Positions 46,721 to 55,797 of a stretch of 64,000 nucleotides of DNA are shown here, in pieces (the stretch's first letter is position 1; every line of letters starts with the position of its first letter). This DNA comes from Pacificoceanicola onchidii (lineage in GTDB: Bacteria > Pseudomonadota > Alphaproteobacteria > Rhodobacterales > Rhodobacteraceae). The translations under genes were made by a program, and so were the position numbers. The notes below the pieces were generated by a model that did no database searches, was not told the origin of the DNA, and saw only the letters and a list, made by a program, of their open reading frames with translations. The stretch lies in the NCBI RefSeq assembly GCF_004804335.1, contig NZ_SRXY01000003.1, positions 62,001 to 126,000 on the forward strand. Reading direction: 5' to 3'.

Positions 46721-49290
46721 CGGTCCCGGATGGCGAGCTGTGCTGCCGCGAGCCGGGCCACGGGCACGCGGAAGGGCGAGCAACTGACATAGCTCATGCC
46801 AAGGGCGCGGCAGAACTGGATCGATTCCGGGTTGCCGCCATGTTCGCCGCAGATCGACAGGGTGACGTTGCTGCGCGCTTGCCGGCCACGTTCCACGCCG
46901 ACAGCCACAAGCTCGCCCACGCCTTCGATGTCCAGCACATGGAACGGGTCTTCGGTGAACACCCCTTGATGCACATAGTCCGACATGAAGCGCCCGGCGT
47001 CGTCGCGGGACAGTCCGTAGGCCATCTGGGTCAGGTCATTTGTGCCAAAAGACAGGAAATGGGCGTGTGCCGCGATTTCGTCGGCCCGCAGGCAGGCGCG
47101 CGGGGTTTCGACCATGACACCAAGGCGGTAGGTGAACTCCGCGCCGCGTTCTGCGCGCACGGCGGCGGCCACGGCATCAATGCGGGCGCGCAGGATTTCC
47201 ACCTCGCGTTTGGCCGAGACCAGCGGCAGCATGATCTCCGGCACCACCGGTGCCCCCACGCGGGAGGCGTCGAGCGTGGCCTCAAAGATTGCGCGCGCCT
47301 GCATGTCGTAGATTTCCGGCACGGTGATGCCGAGCCGCACGCCACGCATGCCCAGCATGGGGTTATATTCGCCCATGGCCTCAACACGCCGTGTCACATC
47401 GCTGATCGGCAGGTCCAGCGCCTCTGCCAGATCGCGCAGGCCCGCGCGGTTGGTCGGCAGGAACTCGTGCAGGGGCGGGTCAAACAGGCGGATGCAGACC
47501 GGCATGCCTTCCATGATGCGGAAAAGCTCGGTGAAGTCCTTGCGCTGCATGGGCAAAAGCACGGCCAGCGAGGCTTCACGGTCTGGCGCGCTGTCGGCAA
47601 AGATCATCTCGCGCATAGGGGTGAGGCGGTCTTCTTCGAAGAACATATGTTCGGTGCGGACCAGCCCGATGCCCTGCGCCGCGAAGTTGCGGGCGGTGGT
47701 GGCATCATCCGGCGTGTCGGCATTGGCGCGCACGTCGATGTCCCGCGCGTCATCAGCCCAGGACATGAAGGTCTGGAAGCTGTCATCCATGACCGGTTCG
47801 ATCATCTCCGGCGATCCGGCGAGGATCTCGCCGTGGGTGCCGTCGATGGTGATGATGTCGCCTGCACGGAAGGTGCGGCCATCCTCGGCCACGAGAACCT
47901 TGCGCTTCATCTGGAATTTCATCCGCGCCGCGCCGACAACACAAGGCAGGCCAAGGCCGCGCCCGATCACCGCCGCGTGGCTGGTCATGCCGCCGCGTTC
48001 GGTCAGCACCGCCACGGCGGCATGCATGCCGCGAATGTCTTCCGGCGCAGTTTCGCGGCGCACGAGGATACAGGCCTCGTCGCGCGCCGCGCTGGCCTGC
48101 GCTTCGGCGGCGGAAAAGACGATCCGCCCGGTGGCCGCGCCCGGAGAGGCGGCAATGCCAGAGCCGATGCGGTCACGCGGCGCTTCGGGGGCAACCTGCC
48201 GGTGCAGCAGTTCAGACAGTGAATGCGGATCAACCCGCATCAAGGCTTCCTGCCGGGGAATGATCCCATCTTCGGCCAGGCGCACCGCGATCCGCACCGC
48301 CGCGCGCGGCGAGCGCTCAACCCGGACACCGTCCAGGATATGCACCGCGCCGTTTTCCAGCGTAAACTCGACCTGCATCTCGGCCCGCAGTTTGTGCCGC
48401 ATCAGTTCGGCATGGGCCTTGAGGTCACAGAAGGCTTCGGGGGCCAGTTCTTCGAGTGACGGCCCGCGCGGATCACGGGTGAGAAAGAGGCTGTGGCCTT
48501 TGTTTTCAAGCGCTTCGCGGCCCTGGCTCTGGCTGAGGTAGCGCCCGGTGATCTGCGGCAGGCCGGTGACGCTGTCCACCAGTTGCAGCACGCCGGAGCC
48601 GCATTCGCCCTGACCAAGCCCCAAAAGGGTCATTTCCTGAACCACAAGGCCAAGCCCCGCATCCGCGGGCGCGCCGCGCGCCTGGCGCAGAAGCCGCGCG
48701 GTGGTGCCTTCCCAGGCGCGGGCCATGGAGCGCAGAACCTCGCGCAGCTGATCGGCGGGATCCTGCGGGAACGGCTCTTCGGCCTCGTCCTCATAGGCGG
48801 CAAGCGCCGTGGTCAGCCCGGCCTGGCCGGCCTCGTCGATGTCGTCGAACATATCCGGGTCGAGCCGGGCGACGTGAACCGCGTAGCTTTGCACAAAGCG
48901 CATGTAGAGCGAGGCCGCGGCCTCCGCGCCGATGCGGTCCGACAGTTCGACAAAGCGCGCATCGTTCATGCCGATGTTCAGGATCGAGCCGGGGCCGCCC
49001 CAATCGGGGTCTTCGGAGGAGGGGCGCACGCAGAGCAGGGCGCTGTCGCGGAAACTGGCCACTACCGCCGCCACATCCGGCAATTCGCCCGCTGCAATGC
49101 CATGCACCGCGTCAAAGGAGAGCGCGACGGTTTGCGGGACGGGCAGGTCGAGACGGACCAGCCTTTGCAAACACTTCGCCCGCCCGCCATGGGTTGCCGG
49201 AGCCATGGGTGAGGTCGGCGAAATCAGCGTGACGTGCGGGTTCTCCGGACTGGGTTTCTGCGGTGCGGCGTTTTTCATGCCCGGCAGCAT
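46702..49290 (-). CDS. ppdK: Pyruvate, phosphate dikinase (divergent nucleotide-binding domain)
   Basis: Interconverts pyruvate, ATP and Pi with PEP, AMP and PPi. In this 862-aa protein the central phosphohistidine motif is intact (LTERGGMTSHAAVIGRGLG), as are the PEP/pyruvate barrel motifs QGIGLVRTEHMFFEEDRL, FGTNDLTQMAYGLSRDD and the catalytic cysteine in ICGEHGGNPESI. The N-terminal ATP-grasp half is unusual: HGGRAKCLQRL replaces GGKGANLAEM, and the usual FTRDPSTGE...GE...AQGED region reads LVDSVTGL...GR...SQGRE. ATP chemistry may therefore be altered. Start may be 49290 or 49278 (MKNAAPQ); neither has a strong ribosome-binding site. Confidence 0.85.
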   Translation of the reverse strand: MLPGMKNAAPQKPSPENPHVTLISPTSPMAPATHGGRAKCLQRLVRLDLPVPQTVALSFDAVHGIAAGELPDVAAVVASFRDSALLCVRPSSEDPDWGGPGSILNIGMNDARFVELSDRIGAEAAASLYMRFVQSYAVHVARLDPDMFDDIDEAGQAGLTTALAAYEDEAEEPFPQDPADQLREVLRSMARAWEGTTARLLRQARGAPADAGLGLVVQEMTLLGLGQGECGSGVLQLVDSVTGLPQITGRYLSQSQGREALENKGHSLFLTRDPRGPSLEELAPEAFCDLKAHAELMRHKLRAEMQVEFTLENGAVHILDGVRVERSPRAAVRIAVRLAEDGIIPRQEALMRVDPHSLSELLHRQVAPEAPRDRIGSGIAASPGAATGRIVFSAAEAQASAARDEACILVRRETAPEDIRGMHAAVAVLTERGGMTSHAAVIGRGLGLPCVVGAARMKFQMKRKVLVAEDGRTFRAGDIITIDGTHGEILAGSPEMIEPVMDDSFQTFMSWADDARDIDVRANADTPDDATTARNFAAQGIGLVRTEHMFFEEDRLTPMREMIFADSAPDREASLAVLLPMQRKDFTELFRIMEGMPVCIRLFDPPLHEFLPTNRAGLRDLAEALDLPISDVTRRVEAMGEYNPMLGMRGVRLGITVPEIYDMQARAIFEATLDASRVGAPVVPEIMLPLVSAKREVEILRARIDAVAAAVRAERGAEFTYRLGVMVETPRACLRADEIAAHAHFLSFGTNDLTQMAYGLSRDDAGRFMSDYVHQGVFTEDPFHVLDIEGVGELVAVGVERGRQARSNVTLSICGEHGGNPESIQFCRALGMSYVSCSPFRVPVARLAAAQLAIRDRLGENL

Positions 49291-49340
49291 AGCCAGAAGC
49301 GGTTAACAGACAAGTTGGAATAGTGTCCCGGTTGGAACAA

Positions 49341-49371
49341 AAAAGGATAGCCCGGGCGGGCTATCCTTTGT
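49341..49371 (-). terminator. Terminator after the pseudoprotease gene
   Basis: AAAGGATAGCCCG and CGGGCTATCCTTT form a near-perfect stem with a minimal loop; the minus strand continues with a TTTTTTG run. It lies about 24 bases after the stop of the gene at 49395. Confidence 0.85.
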
Positions 49372-49394
49372 GATTTCGGTCCCTTGGCAAAGGC

Positions 49395-51182
49395 TTACCA
49401 GCAGCTGACCAGCACCGTCATGTCCTTGCCAAGCGCGGTCAGGTCTTCGGGGGCCATCGGGCTGGCGGTGCCGCGCGCCACCGGGGAGATGCCCTGCGCG
49501 CGCAGGAAATCAAGGATGGCTTTGGGTTTGGTGGCGAAGTTGACCTCTTCGGGCAGGCGGCGGGTGCCGCTTTCTTCGCGCGGCAGCAACATGCCCACCA
49601 CGGTGCCGCCGGTATCGAACACAGGGCCGCCCGCGTCGCCGGGCAGGGTGGCGAGGGCCAGCCGTTTCAGCTCTGCCTCGCCGCCAAGGCCAGAGAGGTC
49701 TTCGAGCGTGCCAAAGGTCAGCGAAGGCGCGCCCAGCACGCCGCCAAAGGAATAGCCCGACACGGCGACCTCGGATTGCAGGCGCGGGGCATCGACGTTG
49801 AACTGGGCCACCTTGCGCGGCGCGAGGCTGGTCTTGGGCCGCAGCACCGCAACGCCAAGCGCTGCGTCCGAGGCCACAAGCTCGGCGTCATAAGCCCCTT
49901 CGAGCGTGACCCGCTCGCAGCCCACGACGGTTGAAGCGCTGGTCAGCACCGTGCCCCGCGTGTCCACAAAGAAGCCGGAAGCGGAGCCTTTGGGTTTGCG
50001 CACCTTCAGGCCGGAAACCAGATCAACGGACTGGCTCTGATCGGTCACCGTTGCCGGATCGAGCACACCATCCAGGCGCTCAAAGCTCGCCTGCATCAGA
50101 CCCAGAACCCGGGTGCGGCGCTCTTCGTCACCCGCAGGCCAGATCAGCGTGAAGCCTTTCAACTCGCCATTGCGCAGGGTGACTTCGGTGTGGCTGTGGA
50201 TGCGGGGGTTTTCGCCGGTCAGCAGGAAGCCATTCGCCTCGCGCTTGCGCTCCCCTTCAAACGGCACGATTTCAAGCGTTTGCATGATCTCGTAGAGACC
50301 GTTCATGGTCTGCCGGTTGCCCGGCTGCGAGATCAGCAGCACCTGCGCGCCAAGATCGGACTTCGATTTGAACAGGGCGAAAGGCGCCTCATAGCGGTCA
50401 AACTCGACCACACCCATGGGCAATTCCATGGCGATCCCGGAGCGGGCGTCGGCGACGCGGGTCAGCTCCATGCCTTCGAGAATGGCGTAATACTGGCCGA
50501 GAAGCTGCGCACGCTGGCGGGTGGTCAGAACGCCGGTGGTCTCCAGATCATTTGCGCCCTGCCAGGCCGCCATGGCGCGGCGGGTGCCGGGGCCAAAGGC
50601 ACCGTCGATGCGGGAGTTGTAGAAGCCCGCCCACCGCAGGGCGATCTGAAGCTCGTCACGTTCCGCGCGGCTGAGCGCGCGTTCGGAGGCGCGGGCCTCG
50701 CGCACGGTCTCTTCCGGCTCTGGTTCCGGTTCTGCCGCAGGCTCGGGTTCGGGCTCCGGCGTGGGTTCGAGCTGTGCCACAACGGGCGCGTCGGGCAGTG
50801 GGGCCTCGGAGGTGGGTTCGGCTTCTGGCTGCGCCGGGGCAGTCTGTGCCAGTTGCGCGCCCACGGGCCAGAACTGCTGCCCATAGGACTGCGCGGTGGC
50901 GATGTAGGAATCGGGCGGGATCGCGCCGCTGCGCAACAGCTCACCCAAACGGGCCTGTGCCTGCGTGCGCGTGTAGGGGCCAAGCGCAATGCCATACCAG
51001 CCGCCGCCCAGCGAGAAGCCGTTCACATCCTGCAACTCTTCGGAAAAGCTGCGGATGCTTTGCTGTGCGCCATTGAGGCTGGTGCGGGCCTCCACCTGAA
51101 TAAAGACGGTCTCTTCCTGAGCAAAAGCTGCGCTCGCGGCAAAGCTGGCTGCTGCGAGCGCCACAAAAATATTTCTTTTCAT
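49395..51182 (-). CDS. Secreted SPOR/peptidoglycan-binding protein with inactive trypsin-like domain
   Basis: A 595-aa exported protein. After a signal peptide (MKRNIFVALAAASFAASAAF, cleavage after AFA) comes a SPOR-like region (residues 25-100), a Glu/Pro-rich linker (about 115-165), a peptidoglycan-binding domain 1 unit (ELQIALRWAGFYNSRIDGAF, about 178-235) and a C-terminal trypsin-fold domain. In that domain the catalytic positions are replaced: VLTSASTVVGC has Ser417 where His is expected, DAALGVAVL has Gly443 at the Asp position, and GDAGGP has Ala517 instead of Ser. It should bind murein but not cleave peptides by the usual route. Terminator at 49341; divergent from glyQ. Confidence 0.8.
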   Translation of the reverse strand: MKRNIFVALAAASFAASAAFAQEETVFIQVEARTSLNGAQQSIRSFSEELQDVNGFSLGGGWYGIALGPYTRTQAQARLGELLRSGAIPPDSYIATAQSYGQQFWPVGAQLAQTAPAQPEAEPTSEAPLPDAPVVAQLEPTPEPEPEPAAEPEPEPEETVREARASERALSRAERDELQIALRWAGFYNSRIDGAFGPGTRRAMAAWQGANDLETTGVLTTRQRAQLLGQYYAILEGMELTRVADARSGIAMELPMGVVEFDRYEAPFALFKSKSDLGAQVLLISQPGNRQTMNGLYEIMQTLEIVPFEGERKREANGFLLTGENPRIHSHTEVTLRNGELKGFTLIWPAGDEERRTRVLGLMQASFERLDGVLDPATVTDQSQSVDLVSGLKVRKPKGSASGFFVDTRGTVLTSASTVVGCERVTLEGAYDAELVASDAALGVAVLRPKTSLAPRKVAQFNVDAPRLQSEVAVSGYSFGGVLGAPSLTFGTLEDLSGLGGEAELKRLALATLPGDAGGPVFDTGGTVVGMLLPREESGTRRLPEEVNFATKPKAILDFLRAQGISPVARGTASPMAPEDLTALGKDMTVLVSCW

Positions 51183-51241
51183 TACCGTTTGGGCCTCTGG
51201 GTCGCCTGTTCCATGTCTTGATTGAAAACATGTTTAACAGA

Positions 51242-51257
51242 TGCACCCAAGGGTGCA
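51242..51257. promoter_or_regulatory. Palindrome in the glyQ upstream region
   Basis: TGCACCC-AA-GGGTGCA is a perfect 16-base inverted repeat located midway between the divergent pseudoprotease gene and glyQ. It may be an operator or the loop of a leader; no protein is implied. Confidence 0.35.
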
Positions 51258-51383
51258 CGTCAAAATATCCATACCTTGGCCAATGGAGGAAACATGTGTA
51301 CGGCTTGCACCCCGCGCCATCCGGGTTGATCTTCGCGGGCTGGAACCCTAATCAGGCCCGAGCACCGAAACGGGATAGACGCC

Positions 51384-52313
51384 ATGGCCGACACGACCAG
51401 CAAACCGCGCAGTTTTCAGGAGATCATCCTGCGGCTTCAGACCTATTGGGCGACCAAGGGCTGCGCCGTGTTGCAACCCTATGACATGGAAGTGGGCGCA
51501 GGCACCTTTCACCCGGCCACAACCCTGCGGGCGTTGGGTTCGAACGCATGGGCGGCGGCCTATGTGCAGCCCTCGCGCCGCCCGACCGATGGCCGTTATG
51601 GCGAAAACCCGAACCGGCTGCAGCACTATTACCAGTACCAGGTGCTGATCAAACCCTCGCCGCCGGATCTGCAGGCGCTGTATCTCGGCTCGCTTGAGGC
51701 GATCGGCATCGACATGGCGTTGCATGATGTGCGCTTTGTCGAGGATGACTGGGAAAGCCCGACACTGGGTGCCTGGGGTCTTGGCTGGGAAGTGTGGTGC
51801 GACGGGATGGAAGTCTCGCAATTCACCTATTTCCAACAGGTTGGCGGGCACGATTGCCACCCGGTCTCTGGTGAGCTGACCTATGGTCTGGAACGTCTGG
51901 CGATGTATGTGCTGGGCGTCGATCACGTCATGGACATGCCGTTCAATGACCCGGACGCGCCGATTGCGCTGACCTATGGCGATGTGTTCCGCCAGACCGA
52001 AGAGGAATACTCGCGCCACAACTTCGACGTGGCGAACACGGAAAAGCTGCTCAAGGATTTCGAGAATGCGGAGGCCGAATGCGCCGCGATCATCGCCGCA
52101 GAGCATGTGGACCCGAAAACCGGCAAGCGCATCATCATGGCGCATCCGGCCTATGATCAATGCATCAAGGCCAGCCACATCTTCAACCTGCTCGACGCTC
52201 GCGGCGTCATCTCTGTCACCGAACGGCAGGCCTATATCGGCCGCGTACGCGCATTGGCCAAGATGTGCGCCGACGCCTTTGTGCTGACCGAGGCGGGGGG
52301 GCACGCCGCGTGA
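51384..52313 (+). CDS. glyQ: Glycine-tRNA ligase alpha subunit
   Basis: Catalytic subunit of the bacterial alpha2beta2 glycyl-tRNA synthetase, holding the ATP and glycine sites. The 309-aa protein starts with [20 protein letters not shown]-like sequence and has [58 protein letters not shown] and [21 protein letters not shown], all class II motifs of GlyQ. Stop overlaps an ATG of the next frame (TGATG). glyS lies about 1 kb downstream with two genes in between. Confidence 0.97.
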   Translation: MADTTSKPRSFQEIILRLQTYWATKGCAVLQPYDMEVGAGTFHPATTLRALGSNAWAAAYVQPSRRPTDGRYGENPNRLQHYYQYQVLIKPSPPDLQALYLGSLEAIGIDMALHDVRFVEDDWESPTLGAWGLGWEVWCDGMEVSQFTYFQQVGGHDCHPVSGELTYGLERLAMYVLGVDHVMDMPFNDPDAPIALTYGDVFRQTEEEYSRHNFDVANTEKLLKDFENAEAECAAIIAAEHVDPKTGKRIIMAHPAYDQCIKASHIFNLLDARGVISVTERQAYIGRVRALAKMCADAFVLTEAGGHAA

Positions 52314-52801
52314 TGGAAGTCTCGTTCCAGTTCGAGAAATGGTCGCGAGGGCTTTGCTGCTTTGAAACGGGCGCTCAGGACACCCCGCGCGAAACCAAGC
52401 CCATACTGCAGGCGGCGGGGCCGTTTGCAATCTGGCCCGCCGGGACGGGACTGGATGACGGCATCGACGCCAATGGTTTCGCAACTGCAGATATCACGTG
52501 CAGCAGCGCTTGCCAGATCGCCAAATATGAGTTTTCTCCTCTTGAGGAGACATTGACCCATTTCGAGTGTTTCTTCACCTTTCCCATGGCGATGTTCGAC
52601 TGGCTTCAAGACATGCTTCACGAAGCCGAACGAGACAGCGGCGTGCTGAACATGAATATGACTGTGTCGACCAAAAGATCGTTTAAAGACTCTGTTGATG
52701 TGGGCGCGGTACTCCACCGGCTTTGCAACGGGGATTTTAGGAGGGCGTGCTTCGCAGTCGGTCGGCCGTTTGTTCGGCCTTTCCATGAAGGAACGACCTG
52801 A
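52313..52801 (+). CDS. Orphan 162-aa ORF between glyQ and the DUF6446-type gene
   Basis: The ATG overlaps the glyQ stop, which suggests translational coupling. The product starts [20 protein letters not shown] and is rich in Cys and Phe, with no signal peptide or transmembrane helix and no motif I recognise. The codon use is less GC-rich at third positions than in its neighbours, hinting at recent acquisition or weak constraint. The last 40 codons cover a GGCCG-tttgtt-CGGCC hairpin and the ribosome-binding site of the next gene, so the true protein may be shorter or the frame may be non-coding. In related genomes I expect glyQ to be followed directly by the DUF6446-type gene. Confidence 0.4.
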   Translation: MEVSFQFEKWSRGLCCFETGAQDTPRETKPILQAAGPFAIWPAGTGLDDGIDANGFATADITCSSACQIAKYEFSPLEETLTHFECFFTFPMAMFDWLQDMLHEAERDSGVLNMNMTVSTKRSFKDSVDVGAVLHRLCNGDFRRACFAVGRPFVRPFHEGTT

Positions 52802-53326
52802 ATGACCGGAAAACTTATGGCGGGGGCCATTGTGATCAGTGCTTTGATCTTTGGCGCGGTGGTCTACTACGCGCAGGTTTACAAGTTCTATGAGCCGGTC
52901 GAGGCCAATGGCTTGACCGATGTGCTGCTCACGAACCTCGTCACCGGGGAGTCGGAGCCGATCATTTATGACAGCTTCGAAGCCATTGATGCGGACAGCT
53001 CCCCGATCCGCTATCGCGCCTGTTTCACAACCACGCTGAGCCTGCCGATGCTGACCGAAACCTTTGAGCCTTATGAAGGCGGCGAGCCACGGCTTGCGCC
53101 CGATTGGTTCGAATGTTTCGACGCCGAGGCCATTGGCGATGAAATCAAGGCAGGCACTGCGCTGGTCTTCACCAGCCAGCGCAATATCGAATTTGGCATC
53201 GACCGCGTGGTCGCGATCACCGGCGACGGGCGCGGCTATGTCTGGCAGGAAATCAATGAGTGCGGCGACAAGACCTATGACGGCACGCCGCTGGGCGATG
53301 ATTGCCCACCCCGAGAAGGAAACTGA
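52802..53326 (+). CDS. DUF6446-type membrane-anchored protein
   Basis: A 174-aa protein with an N-terminal transmembrane helix (KLMAGAIVISALIFGAVVYYA) and a soluble, probably periplasmic domain containing YKFYEPVEANG, PIRYRACFTTTLS and LAPDWFECFDAEAIG. Such a gene lies between glyQ and glyS in many Rhodobacteraceae, and I associate it with DUF6446 from memory. AAGGA precedes ATG 52802 and glyS starts 3 bases after the stop. No function is known; the link to glycyl-tRNA synthetase may be only positional. Confidence 0.75.
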   Translation: MTGKLMAGAIVISALIFGAVVYYAQVYKFYEPVEANGLTDVLLTNLVTGESEPIIYDSFEAIDADSSPIRYRACFTTTLSLPMLTETFEPYEGGEPRLAPDWFECFDAEAIGDEIKAGTALVFTSQRNIEFGIDRVVAITGDGRGYVWQEINECGDKTYDGTPLGDDCPPREGN

Positions 53327-53329
53327 CCC

Positions 53330-55555
53330 ATGCCCGATCTGCTGATCGAACTCTTTTCCGAGGAAATCCCGGCCCGCATGCAGGGCAAGGCCGGTGATGA
53401 TCTGAAAAAGCTGGTGACGGATGGTCTCGTTGAGGCGGGTCTGACCTATGCCGGGGCGGCGGCGTTTTCCACGCCGCGCCGTCTGGCGCTGACCCTCGAT
53501 GGCCTGACCGCCGAGAGCCCGACTTTGACCGAAGAGCGGCGCGGCCCGAAGGTGGGCGCGCCGGAGAAAGCTCTGGAAGGCTTCATGCGCGGGGCCGGTG
53601 TCACGCGCGATCAGCTTGAAGAGCGGACCGAGAAAAAGGGCAGCTTTTACTATGCGAAGGTCACAACGCCGGGTCGCAAGGCCGAGGTGATTGTCGCCGA
53701 AGTGCTGGAAAAGACCATCCGCAACTTCCCCTGGCCGAAATCTATGCGCTGGGGCAGCGGCAGTTTGCGCTGGGTGCGTCCCCTGCATTCGATTGTCTGT
53801 TTGCTGGTGGATGAGGCCGGGGCCGAGGTGGTTGATCTCGACATTGACGGGATCAGATCCGGGAACACGACGCGCGGTCACCGGTTCATGGGGCCGGATG
53901 CCTTTGAGGTGACGTCTTTCGAGGACTACGAGGCCAAGTTGAAACGCGCAAAGGTGATCCTGAACGCGGGCGAGCGGGCGGATGCGATCTGGCAGGAAGC
54001 CACCTCGCAGGCTTTTGCTCAGGGGCTCGAAGTGGTTGAGGATGCTGGCCTTTTGCGGGAAGTCGCAGGGCTGGTGGAATGGCCGGTTGTGCTCATGGGT
54101 ACAATTGATGACGACTTCCTTGGCCTGCCGCCGGAGGTGCTGCAGACCTCGATGAAAGAGCATCAGAAATTCTTTTCCGTGAAGAACCCCAAGACCGGCC
54201 GGATCGAGAAATTCGTGACCGTTGCCAATATCGAGACCGCCGACAACGGCGCGACGATCCTCGCGGGCAACCAGAAGGTTCTGGCGGCGCGCCTGTCGGA
54301 TGCGAAATTCTTCTGGGAGAACGATCTGCGCGTGGCGAAGGGCGCGGGTCTGACGGCCTGGACCGACCGTCTGTCCAACGTGACCTTCCACAACAAGCTC
54401 GGGAGCCAGAAAGACCGGATTGACCGGATTGCGGCCCTGTCGCGTGAGATTGCGCCGATGGTTGGGGCCGAGGCCGGGGCTGCGGCGCTGGCCGCCGAGG
54501 TGGCCAAGGCCGATCTGTCGTCTGAGATGGTCTATGAATTCCCGGAACTTCAGGGGCTTATGGGGCGGTATTATGCCGAGGCAGCCGGGCTTCCGGCTGA
54601 CGTGGCGGCGGCTTGTGAAGCGCATTACTCGCCGCTTGGTCCTTCCGACGATGTGCCGACCGCGCCGACATCCGTTTCGGTCGCTCTGGCAGACAAGCTT
54701 GATACGCTGACCGGCTTCTGGGCGATTGACGAGAAGCCGACCGGTTCCAAGGATCCCTTTGCCCTGCGCCGTGCGGCTTTGGGTGTGATCCGTCTTGTGC
54801 TGACCAATGATCTGCGTCTGCATCTTGACCGTTTGATCGACGCGCAACTTCTGCGGCACCAGATCGACACCAATGGCGACGAAAAGCAGGTGGCGCTGCG
54901 CGACGAGTTGCTCGAAGAGATCGCCCGCCACGGGGTGTTCGGCTCTGCCGTGCGCGCGATTGTCGACCAGATCGAAGGTGACGCGCCGGAGTGGGTGGCC
55001 AAGGTCACCGAGCACAGCCGTGATCTGTCCGACGATCTGCTGTCCTTCTTCCACGACCGCCTGAAAGTCTTCCTGCGCGATCAGGGCATTCGTCATGACG
55101 TGATTGACGCTTGTCTGGCCATGCCGAACGCGGATGACCTGACGCTTCTGGTCAAACGGGCCGAGGCCTTGCAGGCGATGGTTGGCCATGAGGACGGCAC
55201 CAACCTCGTGCAGGGCTTCAAGCGCGCGAACAACATTCTGAGCCAAGCCGAGGCGGCGGATGGGGTGGAATACTCCTATGGCGCGGATGTGAAGTTTGCC
55301 GAGGAAGAGGCTGAAAAGGCGCTGTTTTCCGCGTTGGACGCTGCGGATGAGGTGATCAAGCCTGCGATGGAGGGCGAGGATTTCGCCAAGGCGATGGAAG
55401 CCATGGCGGCTTTGCGCGCGCCGATTGATGCTTTCTTTGAAGCGGTGCAGGTCAACTCAGACAACAGCATCGTGCGTCGCAACCGCCTGAACCTGCTGTC
55501 GCGTATTCGCGAGACCTGTTCGCAGGTGGCGGATCTGACGAAGCTGGACGGGTAA
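53330..55555 (+). CDS. glyS: Glycine-tRNA ligase beta subunit
   Basis: tRNA-binding subunit of glycyl-tRNA synthetase, 741 aa. The N-terminus LLIELFSEEIPARMQGKAGD, then KSMRWGSGSLRWVRPLHSIV, NTTRGHRFMGP, TSMKEHQKFFSVKNPKTG and GNQKVLAARLSDAKFFWEND are standard GlyS motifs; an HD-like region and a C-terminal anticodon-binding DALR-type domain (RRNRLNLLSRIRETCSQVAD) follow. Length is normal. The inverted copy of the composite repeat begins directly after the stop. Confidence 0.97.
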   Translation: MPDLLIELFSEEIPARMQGKAGDDLKKLVTDGLVEAGLTYAGAAAFSTPRRLALTLDGLTAESPTLTEERRGPKVGAPEKALEGFMRGAGVTRDQLEERTEKKGSFYYAKVTTPGRKAEVIVAEVLEKTIRNFPWPKSMRWGSGSLRWVRPLHSIVCLLVDEAGAEVVDLDIDGIRSGNTTRGHRFMGPDAFEVTSFEDYEAKLKRAKVILNAGERADAIWQEATSQAFAQGLEVVEDAGLLREVAGLVEWPVVLMGTIDDDFLGLPPEVLQTSMKEHQKFFSVKNPKTGRIEKFVTVANIETADNGATILAGNQKVLAARLSDAKFFWENDLRVAKGAGLTAWTDRLSNVTFHNKLGSQKDRIDRIAALSREIAPMVGAEAGAAALAAEVAKADLSSEMVYEFPELQGLMGRYYAEAAGLPADVAAACEAHYSPLGPSDDVPTAPTSVSVALADKLDTLTGFWAIDEKPTGSKDPFALRRAALGVIRLVLTNDLRLHLDRLIDAQLLRHQIDTNGDEKQVALRDELLEEIARHGVFGSAVRAIVDQIEGDAPEWVAKVTEHSRDLSDDLLSFFHDRLKVFLRDQGIRHDVIDACLAMPNADDLTLLVKRAEALQAMVGHEDGTNLVQGFKRANNILSQAEAADGVEYSYGADVKFAEEEAEKALFSALDAADEVIKPAMEGEDFAKAMEAMAALRAPIDAFFEAVQVNSDNSIVRRNRLNLLSRIRETCSQVADLTKLDG

Positions 55556-55560
55556 GAGCG

Positions 55561-55772
55561 TCTGCGCCCCGGGCCTGACCCGGGGCCTCATGGCCTAAGA
55601 ACAAGCCGCTCCTATCGACGGGCCGTGGTGCGGCGATGGGTCTTCAGATCCCCTCGATTTATCCCAGCCACTGGCGCGCTAGACTGGTGTGGCACGATAC
55701 GACAACCCAATCGCCGTGCCGCGGGGACGGCCCGTCGATAGGCGCGGCGGCCTGCGGCCTTGATTCCGCGCC
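55561..55772 (-). repeat. Composite inverted-repeat element, copy B
   Basis: Reverse-complement counterpart of 22816-23071. The core 55605-55748 (144 bases) is bounded by 22-base terminal inverted repeats that differ at one position (GCCGC-G/T-CCTATCGACGGGC type). The adjoining GCCCCGGG-cctga-CCCGGGGC hairpin at 55566-55586, next to the glyS stop, is shared and may serve as a transcription end. No coding frame. Uninterrupted, so it is the better template for the element. Confidence 0.75.
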
Positions 55773-55797
55773 CGTGGTGAGCGGAACGTTTGGAAGT

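Noticed and set aside
52232-55246. A 1004-codon open frame on the minus strand opposite glyQ end, the orphan ORF and glyS
   Set aside because: It is the mirror of glyS in a GC-rich genome; its composition (His/Gln/Arg-rich, no domains) is typical of antisense shadows.
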